A stretch of 64,000 nt of DNA from Macrosoma leucophasiata. Its lineage: Eukaryota > Arthropoda > Insecta > Lepidoptera > Hedylidae. The notes under the pieces are model-generated. The model searched no databases. It saw nothing but the letters and a program-made list of their open reading frames with translations, and was not told the origin of the DNA. The stretch lies in NCBI GenBank assembly GCA_036365455.1, contig JAWQUS010000011.1, positions 2,810,001 through 2,874,000 of the forward strand, given 5' to 3'. Made by a program: the position numbers and the translations under genes. This document shows positions 52,967 to 62,719 of this stretch, in pieces (the stretch's first letter is position 1; each line of letters begins with the position of its first letter).

Positions 52967-53255
52967 ACTGGTGGTAGAGCTCCAGTGACGGAGCTCGTGG
53001 GCGTAGGCACCACCGCATTACCTAATATACTTGTCGCTAAATGGTAGTGTTCAGCACTATCGTGTTCCGGTCAGGTGGTAATGTACGGCCCTGTAATTTC
53101 CGGCACAGAGGCGTGACACCTTAGGCCTCAGGAGTGGTAACGCATCTGCATTTTGACCTTAGTCTTTGTGTGGGTGTCTATAGGCTGCAGTCATCACTTA
53201 ACATCAACGTGAACTGCATGCTTGTTTACCAATTTCATTACATAAAAAAAAAAAA
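52967..53255 (+). mobile_element. SINE A, full length
   Basis: ACTGGTGGTAGAGCTCCAGT to a 12-A run. Its 3' half is duplicated immediately downstream. Confidence 0.9.
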
Positions 53256-53515
53256 TCTGTATTATCTTCGATCATGTCCAGGATATTTTGATAAATATTT
53301 TTTGACGCTTAAGGCGTGACACCTTAGGCCTCAGGAGTGGTAACGCATCTGCATTTTGACCTTAGTCTTTGTGTGGGTGTCTATAGGCTGCAGTCATCAC
53401 TTAACATCAACGTGAACTGCATGCTTGTTTACCAATTTCATTACATAAAAAAAAAATCTGTATTATCTTCGATCATGTCCAGGATATTTTGATAAATATT
53501 TTTTGACGCTTAAGG
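53110..53515 (+). repeat. Near-identical 203-bp tandem duplication
   Basis: From GGCGTGACACC to TTTTTGACGCTTAA, first at 53110 and again at 53313. I found no difference except the A run (12 versus 10). Confidence 0.95.
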
Positions 53516-53624
53516 CGATAACGCGTTCCATTATACATGAATACGATACAGCGAAAATAGTATATACTAAACGTAATCGTTGCTTAACAAATAAGATCAC
53601 TTCGTCTCCTTTTATAGTCTTAAC

Positions 53625-54030
53625 CTGATTTATTCTGTACATAAAGACCAAACAGCAAAACCAATACGGTAGACATAAACCCACAAACACCTTCCCCAAA
53701 CACTCCCCCGCATTTGAATATCCATTTACAAGACTTATAACGAGCAAAAATAGTCGAAAAGATGTCCGTAAGGCGCCCGATGACAGCAATTGAAATATCT
53801 GCAAGATACCATACCTTATGTCTGTTTGATTCGTCTATTTTTCCTGAACGCTTATGCTCACTATCACAAATATCTCAATTCATACCAAACACTTTGTTAT
53901 TAAATTGATTGATTTATTGATATTTTTTGCTCTTGATACTAAGCCGTCAATTTCTAAGTTATGATCCTCCACAACCACGTTTTGGAATTGGCTCGACCAA
54001 TAAAGCAGCTTTATAAGTGATTGTAAAAAT
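53625..54030 (-). pseudogene. Tandem array unit D
   Basis: Upstream block: KLLYWSSQFQNVVVEDHNLE, IDGLVSRAKNINKSINLITK, aligning with unit A. Downstream block: KIDESNRHKVWYLADISIAV, IGRLTDIFSTIFARYKSCKW, IFKCGGVFGEGVCGFMSTVL, VLLFGLYVQNKSG, TAA. The downstream block is open without internal stops. The link between blocks carries stops, as in unit A. Confidence 0.6.
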
Positions 54031-54127
54031 GACTCTTAAATTTGAATTTATTTCATACAGTCCTAATTCTTGATAAAACATAGGTATATTCTGTTTCAAT
54101 CAAAATAAACACAATGGAAGGTAAAAA

Positions 54128-54322
54128 TAACTTTTTTTTATATGCTTACACTCACAGAACCACACAAGGTATAAACCTGTGGGTACCGCACACACACAAC
54201 ATTCACAAACACCCAGACCAAGAACGAGTAGAATCTGTAAGCCATTCTAATATTTGTCCCGGTGGGATCGAACCCGCGACCCTTCAAATCAATCGTATCA
54301 CACCGCTGGACTAACCGGGTCC
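54128..54322 (-). mobile_element. SINE E
   Basis: Minus-strand head GGTTAGTCCAGCGGTG and B box GCGGGTTCGATCCCACC, poly-A tail at the left end. It lies between array units D and E. Confidence 0.85.
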
Positions 54323-54389
54323 TCAAAAACTACATGCTTCACGAGGTCGTTGCCAAATTAATAAGAAAATGCACTATATTCGAATGGTC

Positions 54390-54640
54390 TTAGCCTGATT
54401 TGTTCCACAAATAAAGATGGAACAACAAAACCAATACGACACATAAACTCACCAACAGCCTTCCCGAACACACCCTCGCGTTTGAATGTCCATTTACTAG
54501 ATTTATCGCGGCCGAAAGTATTCGCAGGTACGATGACAGCAATTGAAATATCTGCGAGATACGATTCCTCTATTTGATTCGACTCCGTAACAGTCGATTT
54601 ACCTGAAAAAGAAACTATTTTTAACTTAACTCAGAAACGC
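54390..54640 (-). pseudogene. Tandem array unit E
   Basis: Reads KIVSFSGKSTVTESNQIEES, YLADISIAVIVPANTFGRDK, SSKWTFKREGVFGKAVGEFM, then a small deletion shifts frame before the hydrophobic end. The nucleotides of the terminal stop are conserved. Its upstream VSFSGKST segment continues the frame with no intron needed. Confidence 0.55.
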
Positions 54641-54644
54641 CGTT

Positions 54645-55095
54645 TCTTTGATGCTTGCAACATACTCGTACTAGACATAAGAACATAAAAATATATAAGT
54701 ATACCTAATATACATAAACACTGAATTTGTTATTTTATTCATAGCTTCAATATTGACTTAAATCCTATTGATTATTTTCAATCAGAACTGAATGTACCTA
54801 CTCCTGTTAAATCCACTAAATAGCTAAGAATCACCGAAATTCTTTTGATTCTTAGGCTTTCGAACGAAAACTGCGTAAACGAAATAGTTCCATCCGTTTG
54901 AGAGCTACGATGCCACAGACAGACACAGCTACAGACACGCAGGCAAACTTATGAAACCCCTCTTTTTGTGTCGGGGCTTAAAAGTTGTCAACTAGACAAT
55001 TATAACAACGTCGACGACAATTTCTAGTTTTGGTCGCGCCCCTGTAGGAGTTATTGGACAAAATATAGTTTTTTTTTTAATAAAAAATTATAATC
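54645..55095. other. Intergenic stretch
   Basis: No clear upstream block for unit E and no other feature. The CACAGACAGACACAGC microsatellite at 54912 suggests a decayed RTE-type tail. Confidence 0.35.
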
Positions 55096-55099
55096 CAAT

Positions 55100-55442
55100 A
55101 GAGTGCCAGTGAAAGAAATCAAGGGCGTATGCACCACCGCACCGTTCAGCACTATCGTGTTCCGGGTAAATGGAATGGTAATGTAAGTCCCCCGTCACGG
55201 GGACAACGGGAAAGGAATTTTTAGATGTCCCGCTGTCCCCGTAACGGGGACACGGCGCACGGGGACAACGGGAATAAACCCTAGCATATTACTATCACAG
55301 AGCCATAACAACTATGGTCTCAGTGGTGCCAACGCATCTGCGTTTAGGCCTCTGGTTTTCTTGTAGATGTCCATAGGCTTCAGTCATTACTTAACATCAA
55401 TGTGAGCTGCATGCTTGTTTGCCACCATCCTTGCATAAAAAA
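55100..55442 (+). mobile_element. SINE A carrying a GC-rich insertion
   Basis: Family order is kept on both sides (CACCGTTCAGCACTATCG..., then ATCACAGAGCCATAACA...). The insertion at about 55186-55276 consists of repeated CACGGGGACAACGGG and its inverse CCCGCTGTCCCCGT. Confidence 0.75.
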
Positions 55443-55444
55443 TT

Positions 55445-56040
55445 ACCTTGTGTGAGCTCGCGGGCGAGTTCGCGTAACATTAAGAATTGGTATTTGTTAT
55501 TTTCATCTTTGATTCTAGGTAAATTCAAGCTAGATGTTAGGTCATACTTATTTATGCGATGTGCATGTCGTCGCAACAGGTCTCAGACTAAAATAAGATC
55601 AGGTCAAGAGCTCCCAAAACTGAAGGGCACATTAAGTGCACGAGGCGGCAGAGAAGTCGTCAGTGTTACCAGTGCGAGATTTGCTACATATTGCTACTAT
55701 TTTACTATCTATTGCTTTCTTTATAATAAACTGAATACTATTCTTAACATATATCCCCAACGTAAAACGTATTGCAAACGATTAGTTACAAAATATTTAA
55801 AAACTCTGGATTATGACACTACAGAAAAAATCATACTTACTTTAAAATAAGATTGTATACAACTTTGGAATATTATATATATATATAATAGGTATTATCA
55901 TCTAAAATGCATATAATTTAAATACTTATTATACATATCTATAGTAAATAAACGTAGTGATAAAATAACGCAAAACTTACCTATGACCAAAACTTACCTA
56001 TTACTCACCAATACTCCTTTCTAGACACGTAAATTCCGCT
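55445..56040. other. Intergenic stretch with a long ORF of doubtful meaning
   Basis: A 143-codon plus frame (55419-55850) begins inside the SINE A tail and becomes AT-biased. I found no motif or splice evidence. Confidence 0.35.
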
Positions 56041-56044
56041 CCAC

Positions 56045-56340
56045 CACGCAGCCGTCACACACATGCACACAATCACACACACACAAGCACATACACACAC
56101 ACTCCGACTCTCAGACACACATACACACGCACACTCCACATTCACTCACCTACAAACGCTCTCTAGCGAACAACAAAACACACCCAAATAATTATTGAAA
56201 TCAAACTGTAACTCGCCTTTTCTATTGCGCTTGAATTTAATCTTAAAAATAAAATAAATATAATATAAATATAAAATAAATAAAATAAAAATAAATAATA
56301 AAAAAAATAAAATAAAATAAAATTTAATCTTAATTAGATA
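56045..56340. repeat. CA-rich microsatellite and AAATA-rich tract
   Basis: 56055-56150 is an imperfect CA/CACA run interrupted by TG and GC steps. 56246-56330 is an AAATA/AAAATA simple repeat. Confidence 0.85.
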
Positions 56341-56749
56341 TTGTCATAAAAGTCCACACGTTTTCTTTTTTTTTTATATATCTATATTTTTTGTAGCGGC
56401 AATAATTTAGGCAGTGTTTTTTTCTTCTTTTTTTTTTTTTCTTTTACTGTGTCTTGCTGTAAATTGAGAACTGTCTGCGGGAGGGGCCTGGCAACCTGTA
56501 GCACAGATTTCATTTAGAAACCTATTTCAGGCACCAGTCGCTCACAAAAATAGAATCGAAGTGCACAAGTACTGTATTAGCAATAAGTACCTATAAGCCT
56601 AAAATTTGTGAAGGAAAATTAAACGTTTTTTTACTTTTACTTTACTTTACTATTTCAACGCGTTAAACTTAATAAAAATTCTGTATAAAATCGATGCTAT
56701 ATATTAATTCAAATATAATCTATTAATTCAAGTATAATCCAAATATGTT

Positions 56750-56880
56750 AGGATCCTTTCGATCGCTTCGCAGAATCATTTCGTTAATCCAGATATGCTG
56801 CAAACCTATTTTTTTTTACGCATATTTATAATCTAAAGAATATATTTCCACTAGGCCTATCAAAATTTGGCCGCAAATGT
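56750..56880 (-). repeat. Dispersed repeat, inverted copy of 23658-23775
   Basis: CGCAGAATCATTTCGTT, ATATGCTGCAAACCTA and GCCTATCAAAATTTGGCC. Confidence 0.65.
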
Positions 56881-57049
56881 TGTTACATTTTTTTAAAATT
56901 GTTTTTTTAATAAAATATCGTCGATTTCACGGCAATATAAAACTTACCTGCACTAGGAACTTTTTAATCATCTATTTCATTTAATTTGGCTATACTGGGT
57001 GACTGCTGAATCACGGGACATAATATTAAATGACAATAATTCAGGGTCA

Positions 57050-57310
57050 TATAATTATACAAAGCACAAACGACCCGCCCCGGCTTCGAACGCGTAGCAT
57101 TTATTAGATAGTGGGGACGTGCTCGACTTCTTTGACAAAAACCGTGATATAACAGTAAATATAAGTACGATATTAATAAATTATGTAGATTTATACCTTC
57201 CTCAGAAAACTTTCTTTCCAACATTTCAAACAGGAACAAAAATTCGTTCACAACTTTTCCAGATTAGCGCATACATACAGATAGAGGAAATAGGGGAATT
57301 ATATTATACG
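57050..57310 (-). repeat. Decayed RTE-type sequence
   Basis: Minus strand carries GCTACGCGTTCGAAGCCGGGGCGGG, a motif met in RTE-type LINE tails. The rest is diverged. Confidence 0.35.
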
Positions 57311-57509
57311 TAGTGATAAAAAATCAACTTACATAAACACTTAAAAATAACGAAAAACTCCTTATTTTTCGGAAAATCACGTAACTTTTAGCGACTTTTT
57401 TAGCCAAACGACCTTAGTGGAATAATCAAGTTAAAGTTTTTGTAAGTGTGCATTAGGTGAGAAAACACTACAACCTCAAACTAAGTTTTACCCAGTGTCA
57501 ACACTGAGA

Positions 57510-57600
57510 CCTTATATCTACAGGCCTTACAATCCGTATGTATAAAATTTGCACCGGATGCTGCGATCCTTGAATCAAACCGTCGTCACGCCACTGTATC
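57510..57600 (-). repeat. Degenerate SINE E
   Basis: TCTACAGGCCTTACAA, TTTGCACCGGATGCTGCGATCC and TTGAATCAAACCGTCGTCACGCC follow SINE E order with many changes. Confidence 0.5.
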
Positions 57601-57941
57601 AAAGAACCACGGTTTTGATGTTTTTTAATTTAAGGATCTATTTGCCGCATTCAGAACAATATTAAGAAATTTAAATAATAAAAATTGCAGAACAAAAACT
57701 ATTATTAGCACGGTAAGAAGTTCTTTGGATCAGTGAGTATAAACAAATAGAACATTTAAACAATGCAAGTCAGAAACTAACAGCACGCGTACAAAATACA
57801 ACACGCAAAACATAAAAAGAAAACAATCCAAAACAAAAGAATTTAGTGATGTGAATAACCGAAAGCGTACCAAATAAAATACCAAAAACATTACAAAATA
57901 TACGTTAAATTTTACATACAAAACATTAACACGCGGAAACA

Positions 57942-58136
57942 ATGAACACCAGAGAACAGGAAGCGTCGGAAATGTTTGGCTCCTTTAGCGGCGAGTCGGA
58001 AAATAATAAAGAACGTGAAGTAGGTAAACAATATAGCTGGCAGAGACCGTTGGAGCCACTGCCGCCGAGCTTAAACTTAACGTCCAATGATGAGTTTGCA
58101 GATGGGACACGCGATGAAGTTATGTTTGGTCTCTGA
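57942..58136 (+). CDS. Short host-like ORF, 64 residues
   Basis: GAAACA precedes the ATG, a good insect start context. The product (MNTREQEASEMFGSFSGESE, NNKEREVGKQYSWQRPLEPL, PPSLNLTSNDEFADGTRDEV, MFGL) is acidic, low in hydrophobic residues and has balanced composition, unlike the AT-driven ORFs around it. No repeat family covers it. A SINE A starts 27 bp after its TGA. It could be a small intrinsically disordered protein, a terminal exon or a remnant. I recognise no family; the overlapping minus ORF is less protein-like. Confidence 0.35.
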   Translation: MNTREQEASEMFGSFSGESENNKEREVGKQYSWQRPLEPLPPSLNLTSNDEFADGTRDEVMFGL

Positions 58137-58162
58137 GTGACAGGTGACATTACTGGTTAAAA

Positions 58163-58370
58163 ACTGGTGGTAGAGAACCAATGAAGGAGCTTTCCGGCAC
58201 AGAGGCATAACACCTTCGGCCTCAGAATTGGCAACGCATCTGCATTTTGACCTCCGTGTGGTGCCGGTGGCTGTGGTGGCGGCTTTGTGTGGTGTCTCTA
58301 GGCTGCAGTCACCACTTAACATCAATGTGAACTGCATGCTTGTTTGCCACTTTCATGACATTAAAAAAAA
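58163..58370 (+). mobile_element. SINE A with large internal deletion
   Basis: ACTGGTGGTAGAG head joins directly to TTTCCGGCACAGAGGC. A GGTGGCTGTGGTGGCGG tract is inserted near 58264-58285. A-rich end at 58370. Confidence 0.8.
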
Positions 58371-58440
58371 CTGGTTTGGGCGTCTTTGGAGAAGGCTTTG
58401 TTTTTCAGCTGCAGCAGCAAAACAATTCTTTATATTTCAT
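58371..58440 (+). repeat. Duplicated unit U, copy 1 (partial)
   Basis: CTGGTTTGGGCGTCTTTGGAGAAGGC and TTTTTCAGCTG match copies at 59046 and 59595. Confidence 0.6.
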
Positions 58441-58796
58441 CCTCAAGTAAAAAATTGCCGACGTATTTCTTTACTGGAAAAAATTTATAGACAAACGAAT
58501 ATCAAAGACCTAATATGTTAAGCTGAATCGTGGTTAATTTTAGTGAAACGTCAATTTACAACCCGAAAATAATACGGGTACAAAGGGTTGTCAAATTTGA
58601 TGTAGGTCGAAGAAAATAACTAAAACCTTCAAAGGAAACACGATACAAAAATCTAGATAAATTTTGACGATTTTTTTTATGTACAGGTTCAGTCAAAAGA
58701 AGGCATTCGTTTGAGCCAACGAGTAAGAGAATTACCTGTCAGCTGAAATATGTCAGCACATTTTGATCAATACTTTGTCGAAATTAAAAAAAAAAT

Positions 58797-59045
58797 ACTC
58801 GCGGGTGTAGGCTCCTACGCATTACCTATACTTGCCGCTAAATGGTAGTGTTCAGCACTAATGTCAGGTAGTAACGTACGGCCCAGTAATTTCCGGCACA
58901 GAGGCATAATGGCTTAAGCCTCAGGAGTGGTAACGCATCTGCATTTTGACTTTGGTCTTTGTGTGGGTGTCTATAGGCTGCAGTCGTCACTTAACATCAA
59001 TGTGAACTGCATGCTTGTTTGCCACTTACATAACATAAAAAAAAA
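58797..59045 (+). mobile_element. SINE A, head missing
   Basis: CTCGCGGGTGTAGGC to an A run. Like 58163-58370 it is followed immediately by unit U. Confidence 0.85.
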
Positions 59046-59137
59046 CTGGTTTGGGCGTCTTTGGGGAAGGCTTTGTCTTTCAGCTGGAGTAATGACCAAA
59101 AAATTACAAGTGGTGATTTCTATCGACTGTCGCCTCT
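59046..59137 (+). repeat. Duplicated unit U, copy 2
   Basis: CTGGTTTGGGCGTCTTTGGGG through CAAAAAATTACAAGTGGTG to CGACTGTCGCCTCT. Confidence 0.75.
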
Positions 59138-59142
59138 AATAA

Positions 59143-59505
59143 TAATGGCAACCCAATATACCTACGTCCCACTGCTGGGCACGAGTCTCTCCCCTTTTTG
59201 GGGGGAGGCCTGGAGCTTACTCTACCACGCTGCTCCAATGCGGATTGGTGGAGATACGGGTTAGTGGCCAACCCGCTGTCGGATGTTTCAAACCGCCCAT
59301 AAGGCCTCCGTCAAGGTTTAACGACTGCTATCTATCGATAGCAACCGGGACCGATGGCTTAACGTGCTCTTCGAAGCACGAAAACGAGCATTTTAATTTG
59401 CCACTAGCGGTCACCCATCACACACCCGACCGCGCAAATAATGCTTTACCGAGTAGATTGCTTACGATCTACACCAGCCGCGGGGCCATGCGCGCTTCAT
59501 ATTAT
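59143..59505 (+). mobile_element. Repeat C, long copy
   Basis: Complete relative to 44254-44594, ending CCGCGGGGCCATGCGCGC. Confidence 0.85.
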
Positions 59506-59594
59506 TTATCTAAAATTCCCAATAAATTTCGATCGCCAATCCGCCTGCCAAGAGTGGTAATAGTGGCATATTCTCCCCTTATGACGCACCAATA

Positions 59595-59688
59595 CTGGTT
59601 TGAGCGTCTCTGGGGATGCTCTGTCTTTTAGCTGGAGTAATGCCCAAAAAATTACATAGTGGTGCTTTCTGTCGACTGTCGCCTCTGC
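59595..59688 (+). repeat. Duplicated unit U, copy 3
   Basis: CTGGTTTGAGCGTCTCTGGGG through CAAAAAATTACATAGTGGTG to CGACTGTCGCCTCT, about 90 per cent like copy 2 by eye. Confidence 0.75.
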
Positions 59689-59902
59689 AACTTACATAAT
59701 CAGCTTAACACCGAACACCACCTACACGCAATATATTTGAACGTGTACCTTGCAAGCTCTCGCTGAGTACAGCTATAAACATATCTATATCGACAACTCG
59801 ATTGGTATGGCTTTGCTTGTCTACGCCAGGAGGGAAGTTTTGCTCTTATGTTGTCTTTAAAATTTATGTTACTGGTAAGTAAAGATTCCTCTAAAATAGA
59901 CG

Positions 59903-60050
59903 TAAATTCACGTCTTTATTGCCCCTAGATGTAAGCAGAGGTAGATGTTATGCATTCACGTTCAAGCATACTTGCTAACGGCCACCATTCGCCAATTACG
60001 TTTGGTCTCATGAAATAGATTGGCAAGGCTACTGCAATCTCAATAATAAT
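59903..60050 (-). mobile_element. SINE B, decayed fragment
   Basis: AAGCAGAGGTAGATG, TTCAAGCATACTTGC, CATTCGCCAATTACGTTTGG. Confidence 0.5.
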
Positions 60051-60362
60051 ATGTACTTATAGTACAGCACTATACTTAGTGTAAACTAATTTTAGCAATT
60101 TTCGCCAGAAATCACAAAACACGAAGAAACTGGATATTAATTAGAGTAAATTATGAAACAAAAGCAATGCTTTTAGAGTAACCATTTATTTTTAATGAAA
60201 ATTTAATCAGCCCTATCTTGGATGTTGTGTAGCTCCTGCAAAGCTATGTGAATCCATTGGCTCGGCTGTGAATAGAGTAACCATGTTACATGGACTTTTT
60301 TGGGAATATTTTACATTACAAAGAATAAAAATTTCTGAACTAGTGCATACCCAACAACTGTG

Positions 60363-60525
60363 GAACGTAACTTCACGCCTGTAATCTTCAGTGGGGTAGT
60401 CGTATGCATTCAAGCATACATATAAACATCCTCAATTCGCCGGTTACGTTTTGGCCCATGTAACAGGTTGCGAACTTATTTAATGACATCTCTTAATGGG
60501 AATCATCCAGAAAATGGAAAAATCA
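60363..60525 (-). mobile_element. SINE B fragment
   Basis: ACGTAACTTCACGCCTGTAATC to CAGAAAATGGAAAAATC. The head is absent. Confidence 0.75.
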
Positions 60526-60659
60526 CACATATGCATAAATATTATGCCCTTTATTAGCTAAAGCGCAACGCTTTAATCTCTCTTTTATCTCTTTCTATCT
60601 TACAAAAATGATTTAACTAACAAGGACAAAGACTATTATAGCTAAAACGTATTTTTTTT

Positions 60660-60921
60660 AGTGGTAGCAGGCCACTACTACTACCGGTTATCAGAGATAA
60701 TGGTGTCAAGCTATTTATCTCTGGTTCTATCGGGATTTTTCCATTTTCTGGAAATTTTCCAGTACCTCGAAGTTTGGTAATGAGCCCGGAGATGTCAACA
60801 GGCTCGCCACCTGTTACTTGGGCCAAAACGTAACCGGCGAATCGTGGGTGTTTGCATGTATGCTTGAATGTATGCATTTGCCTCTGCCTACCCCTTTACA
60901 GGGGTAAAGTTACGTTTTTTT
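60660..60921 (+). mobile_element. SINE B lacking its B box
   Basis: AGTGGTAGCAGGCCACTACTAC jumps straight to CCGGTTATCAGAGATAAT, so the segment holding GGTTCGATTCC is deleted. The 3' end AAGTTACGTTTTTT is intact. Confidence 0.8.
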
Positions 60922-60957
60922 AAAAAATAAAACCATAAATCATAAATATTTTATTTT

Positions 60958-61118
60958 TTAAGGAAGAATGGAAAGAAAAAATTGACTTCAGGCGAGACTC
61001 GAACTCGCGGCCTACTGGGAATCTAGTCCAGCCGCTCTTCCAATTGAGCTACTGCTACTGCTAATAAAATATATTTCACAAGCATGTGTTAATGCGAAAT
61101 AATATAAAACAATTATAA
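60958..61118 (-). mobile_element. SINE F, tRNA-derived
   Basis: On the minus strand GTAGCTCAATTGGAAGAGCGG fits an A box and GCGAGTTCGAGTCTCGC fits a B box. The AAATATATTTTATTAGCAG upstream flank is shared with 22610-22668. Confidence 0.7.
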
Positions 61119-61119
61119 A

Positions 61120-61612
61120 TCATAAATGCCTGTTCTTCAAGACTCATTAAAAAAAATACTAAACTTTTGTTAACATCTCCAGTAAACGTGGAGTCACTAG
61201 TCGTTCAACCTTACTTAACGTGTACTTAACATGCAGTGGTCAGCATGCACAATATCGGAAATCGGAATCACTTTTTGCTTTGGTCAATGTTGGGTTTGTT
61301 AGATAACATTTTAAGAGTTAGACATAATTGGGAATTGGATGCGGTATATATTTTATTTAACTACACTCACCAATTTTTCGTAATAGTCTTCAAAATTAAA
61401 AGATTGATGTTCTCAGGTTTTCGCGAGCTGGATTTATTCAAATAAAACTATTTTTTTCTACTAAAGTGACCAAATACGGAAGGTCTTTGGTCACACACTT
61501 AATAATTAAGTTACATTTGCAATAAGACCGCCTTTTGTATTTATTGTTTTTTTTTGTTTCTGTTGTATTTCTTATTTCTAATGTACAATAGAGAGTAACC
61601 TATCTAACTTAC
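61120..61612. other. Intergenic stretch
   Basis: No feature recognised; a 69-codon ORF at 61236-61445 has no supporting signal. Confidence 0.35.
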
Positions 61613-61620
61613 TACACTTA

Positions 61621-62095
61621 GCCTGGATTGCATTACGATATTTGTTAAAGTTATTATAACATTTCACATCCTTCTCTAACTTAAAGAAATCTGTTAAGGT
61701 TAGAGAGGGTTGTTTAGACTGCCTTAGTAGCGTAGTGGTAGCAGGCCACTACTATTACGCTGGAGGTCCTGGGTTCGATTCCCGGGTCGGGGACTATCAG
61801 AGATAACGGTTTAAAATCCTTTATCTCTGCTTCTATTGGGATTTTTCCATTTTCTGGAAGTTTCCCAGTACCCCGAAGTTTGGTAATGTGCCCGGAAATG
61901 GCAACAGGTTCGCCACCTGTTACATGGGCCAAAACGTAACCGGCGAGTCGTGGGTGTTTGCATGTATGATTGAATGCATGCATTTACCTCTGCCTACCCC
62001 TTCGGGGATTACAGGCGTGAAGTTACGTTTTTAGAGAGGGATGTGAAATGTTACAATAACTTTAACTTTAACAAATAGCGTGTTGCAACCCAGGC
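61621..62095. mobile_element. MITE M3 interrupted by SINE B
   Basis: GCCTGGATTGCA and TGCAACCCAGGC ends are flanked by TTA at 61618-61620 and 62096-62098. The internal CACATCCTTCTCTAAC and GAGAGGGATGTGAAATG halves are separated by a SINE. Confidence 0.85.
61700..62044 (+). mobile_element. SINE B, full length, with 14-bp target duplication
   Basis: TTAGAGAGGGTTGT (61700-61713) and TTAGAGAGGGATGT (62031-62044) flank it. Head GTAGCGTAGTGGTAGCAGG (A box), B box GGGTTCGATTCCCGGG, end GGCGTGAAGTTACG. Best reference copy of the family. Confidence 0.93.
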
Positions 62096-62144
62096 TTAGT
62101 TGCTAAACTAAGTGTTGAAACAATCTAATTCTTCGGACCTTTAC

Positions 62145-62475
62145 GTTTTTTTTTCTAATGTCATGGAAGTGGTAAACAAGCATGCAGGTAGAGGTCCAGT
62201 GACGGAGCTCGCGGGCGTAGGCACCACTGCATTACCTAATATACTTGCCGCTAAATGGTAGTGTTCAGCACTATCGTGTTCCGGTCAGGTGGTAATGTAC
62301 GGTCCTGTAATTTCCGGCACAGAGGCATAACACCTTAGGCCTCAGGAGTGGTGACGCATCTGCATTTTGACCTCGGTCTTTGTGTAGGTGTCTATAGGCT
62401 GCAGTCGTCACTTAACACCAATGTGAACTGCATGCTTGTTTACCATTTCCATTACATAAAAAAAATAAAAAAAAA
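62145..62475 (+). mobile_element. SINE A with inverted tail piece fused to its head
   Basis: 62145-62187 is a minus-strand SINE A tail (TAATGTCATGGAAGTGG to CATGCAG). It joins without spacer to a plus-strand SINE A lacking the CTGGTG start. The plus copy runs to an A-rich tail at 62475. Confidence 0.85.
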
Positions 62476-62719
62476 TGTTGCATACTAGGCATACTAAGAA
62501 GATATCTTAGTTCGTGAATAAATGACTATGACTAGACTAATAAAATTTATTTTATATCTTTATGAACGCAAATACGGCTTAATTTTACATTATTTTCATT
62601 ATCTGTAGTTATAATTCGTGCATGTATTTGTTAATATACAAAACGGCGACATGCTCTCCCGAATATTTTTAGCAACATGTAATTTCTATTATCTTGTTAT
62701 TTAGATTCAAACCTCTTCT

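Noticed and set aside
55419..55850. 143-codon plus ORF
   Set aside because: Starts inside a SINE tail, becomes AT-biased, no motif or splice support.
56055..56330. CRISPR-like or satellite array
   Set aside because: It is an imperfect CA and AAATA simple repeat without regular spacers.
61714..61800. tRNA gene at the SINE B head
   Set aside because: The sequence continues into a repeated SINE body and is flanked by a target duplication.
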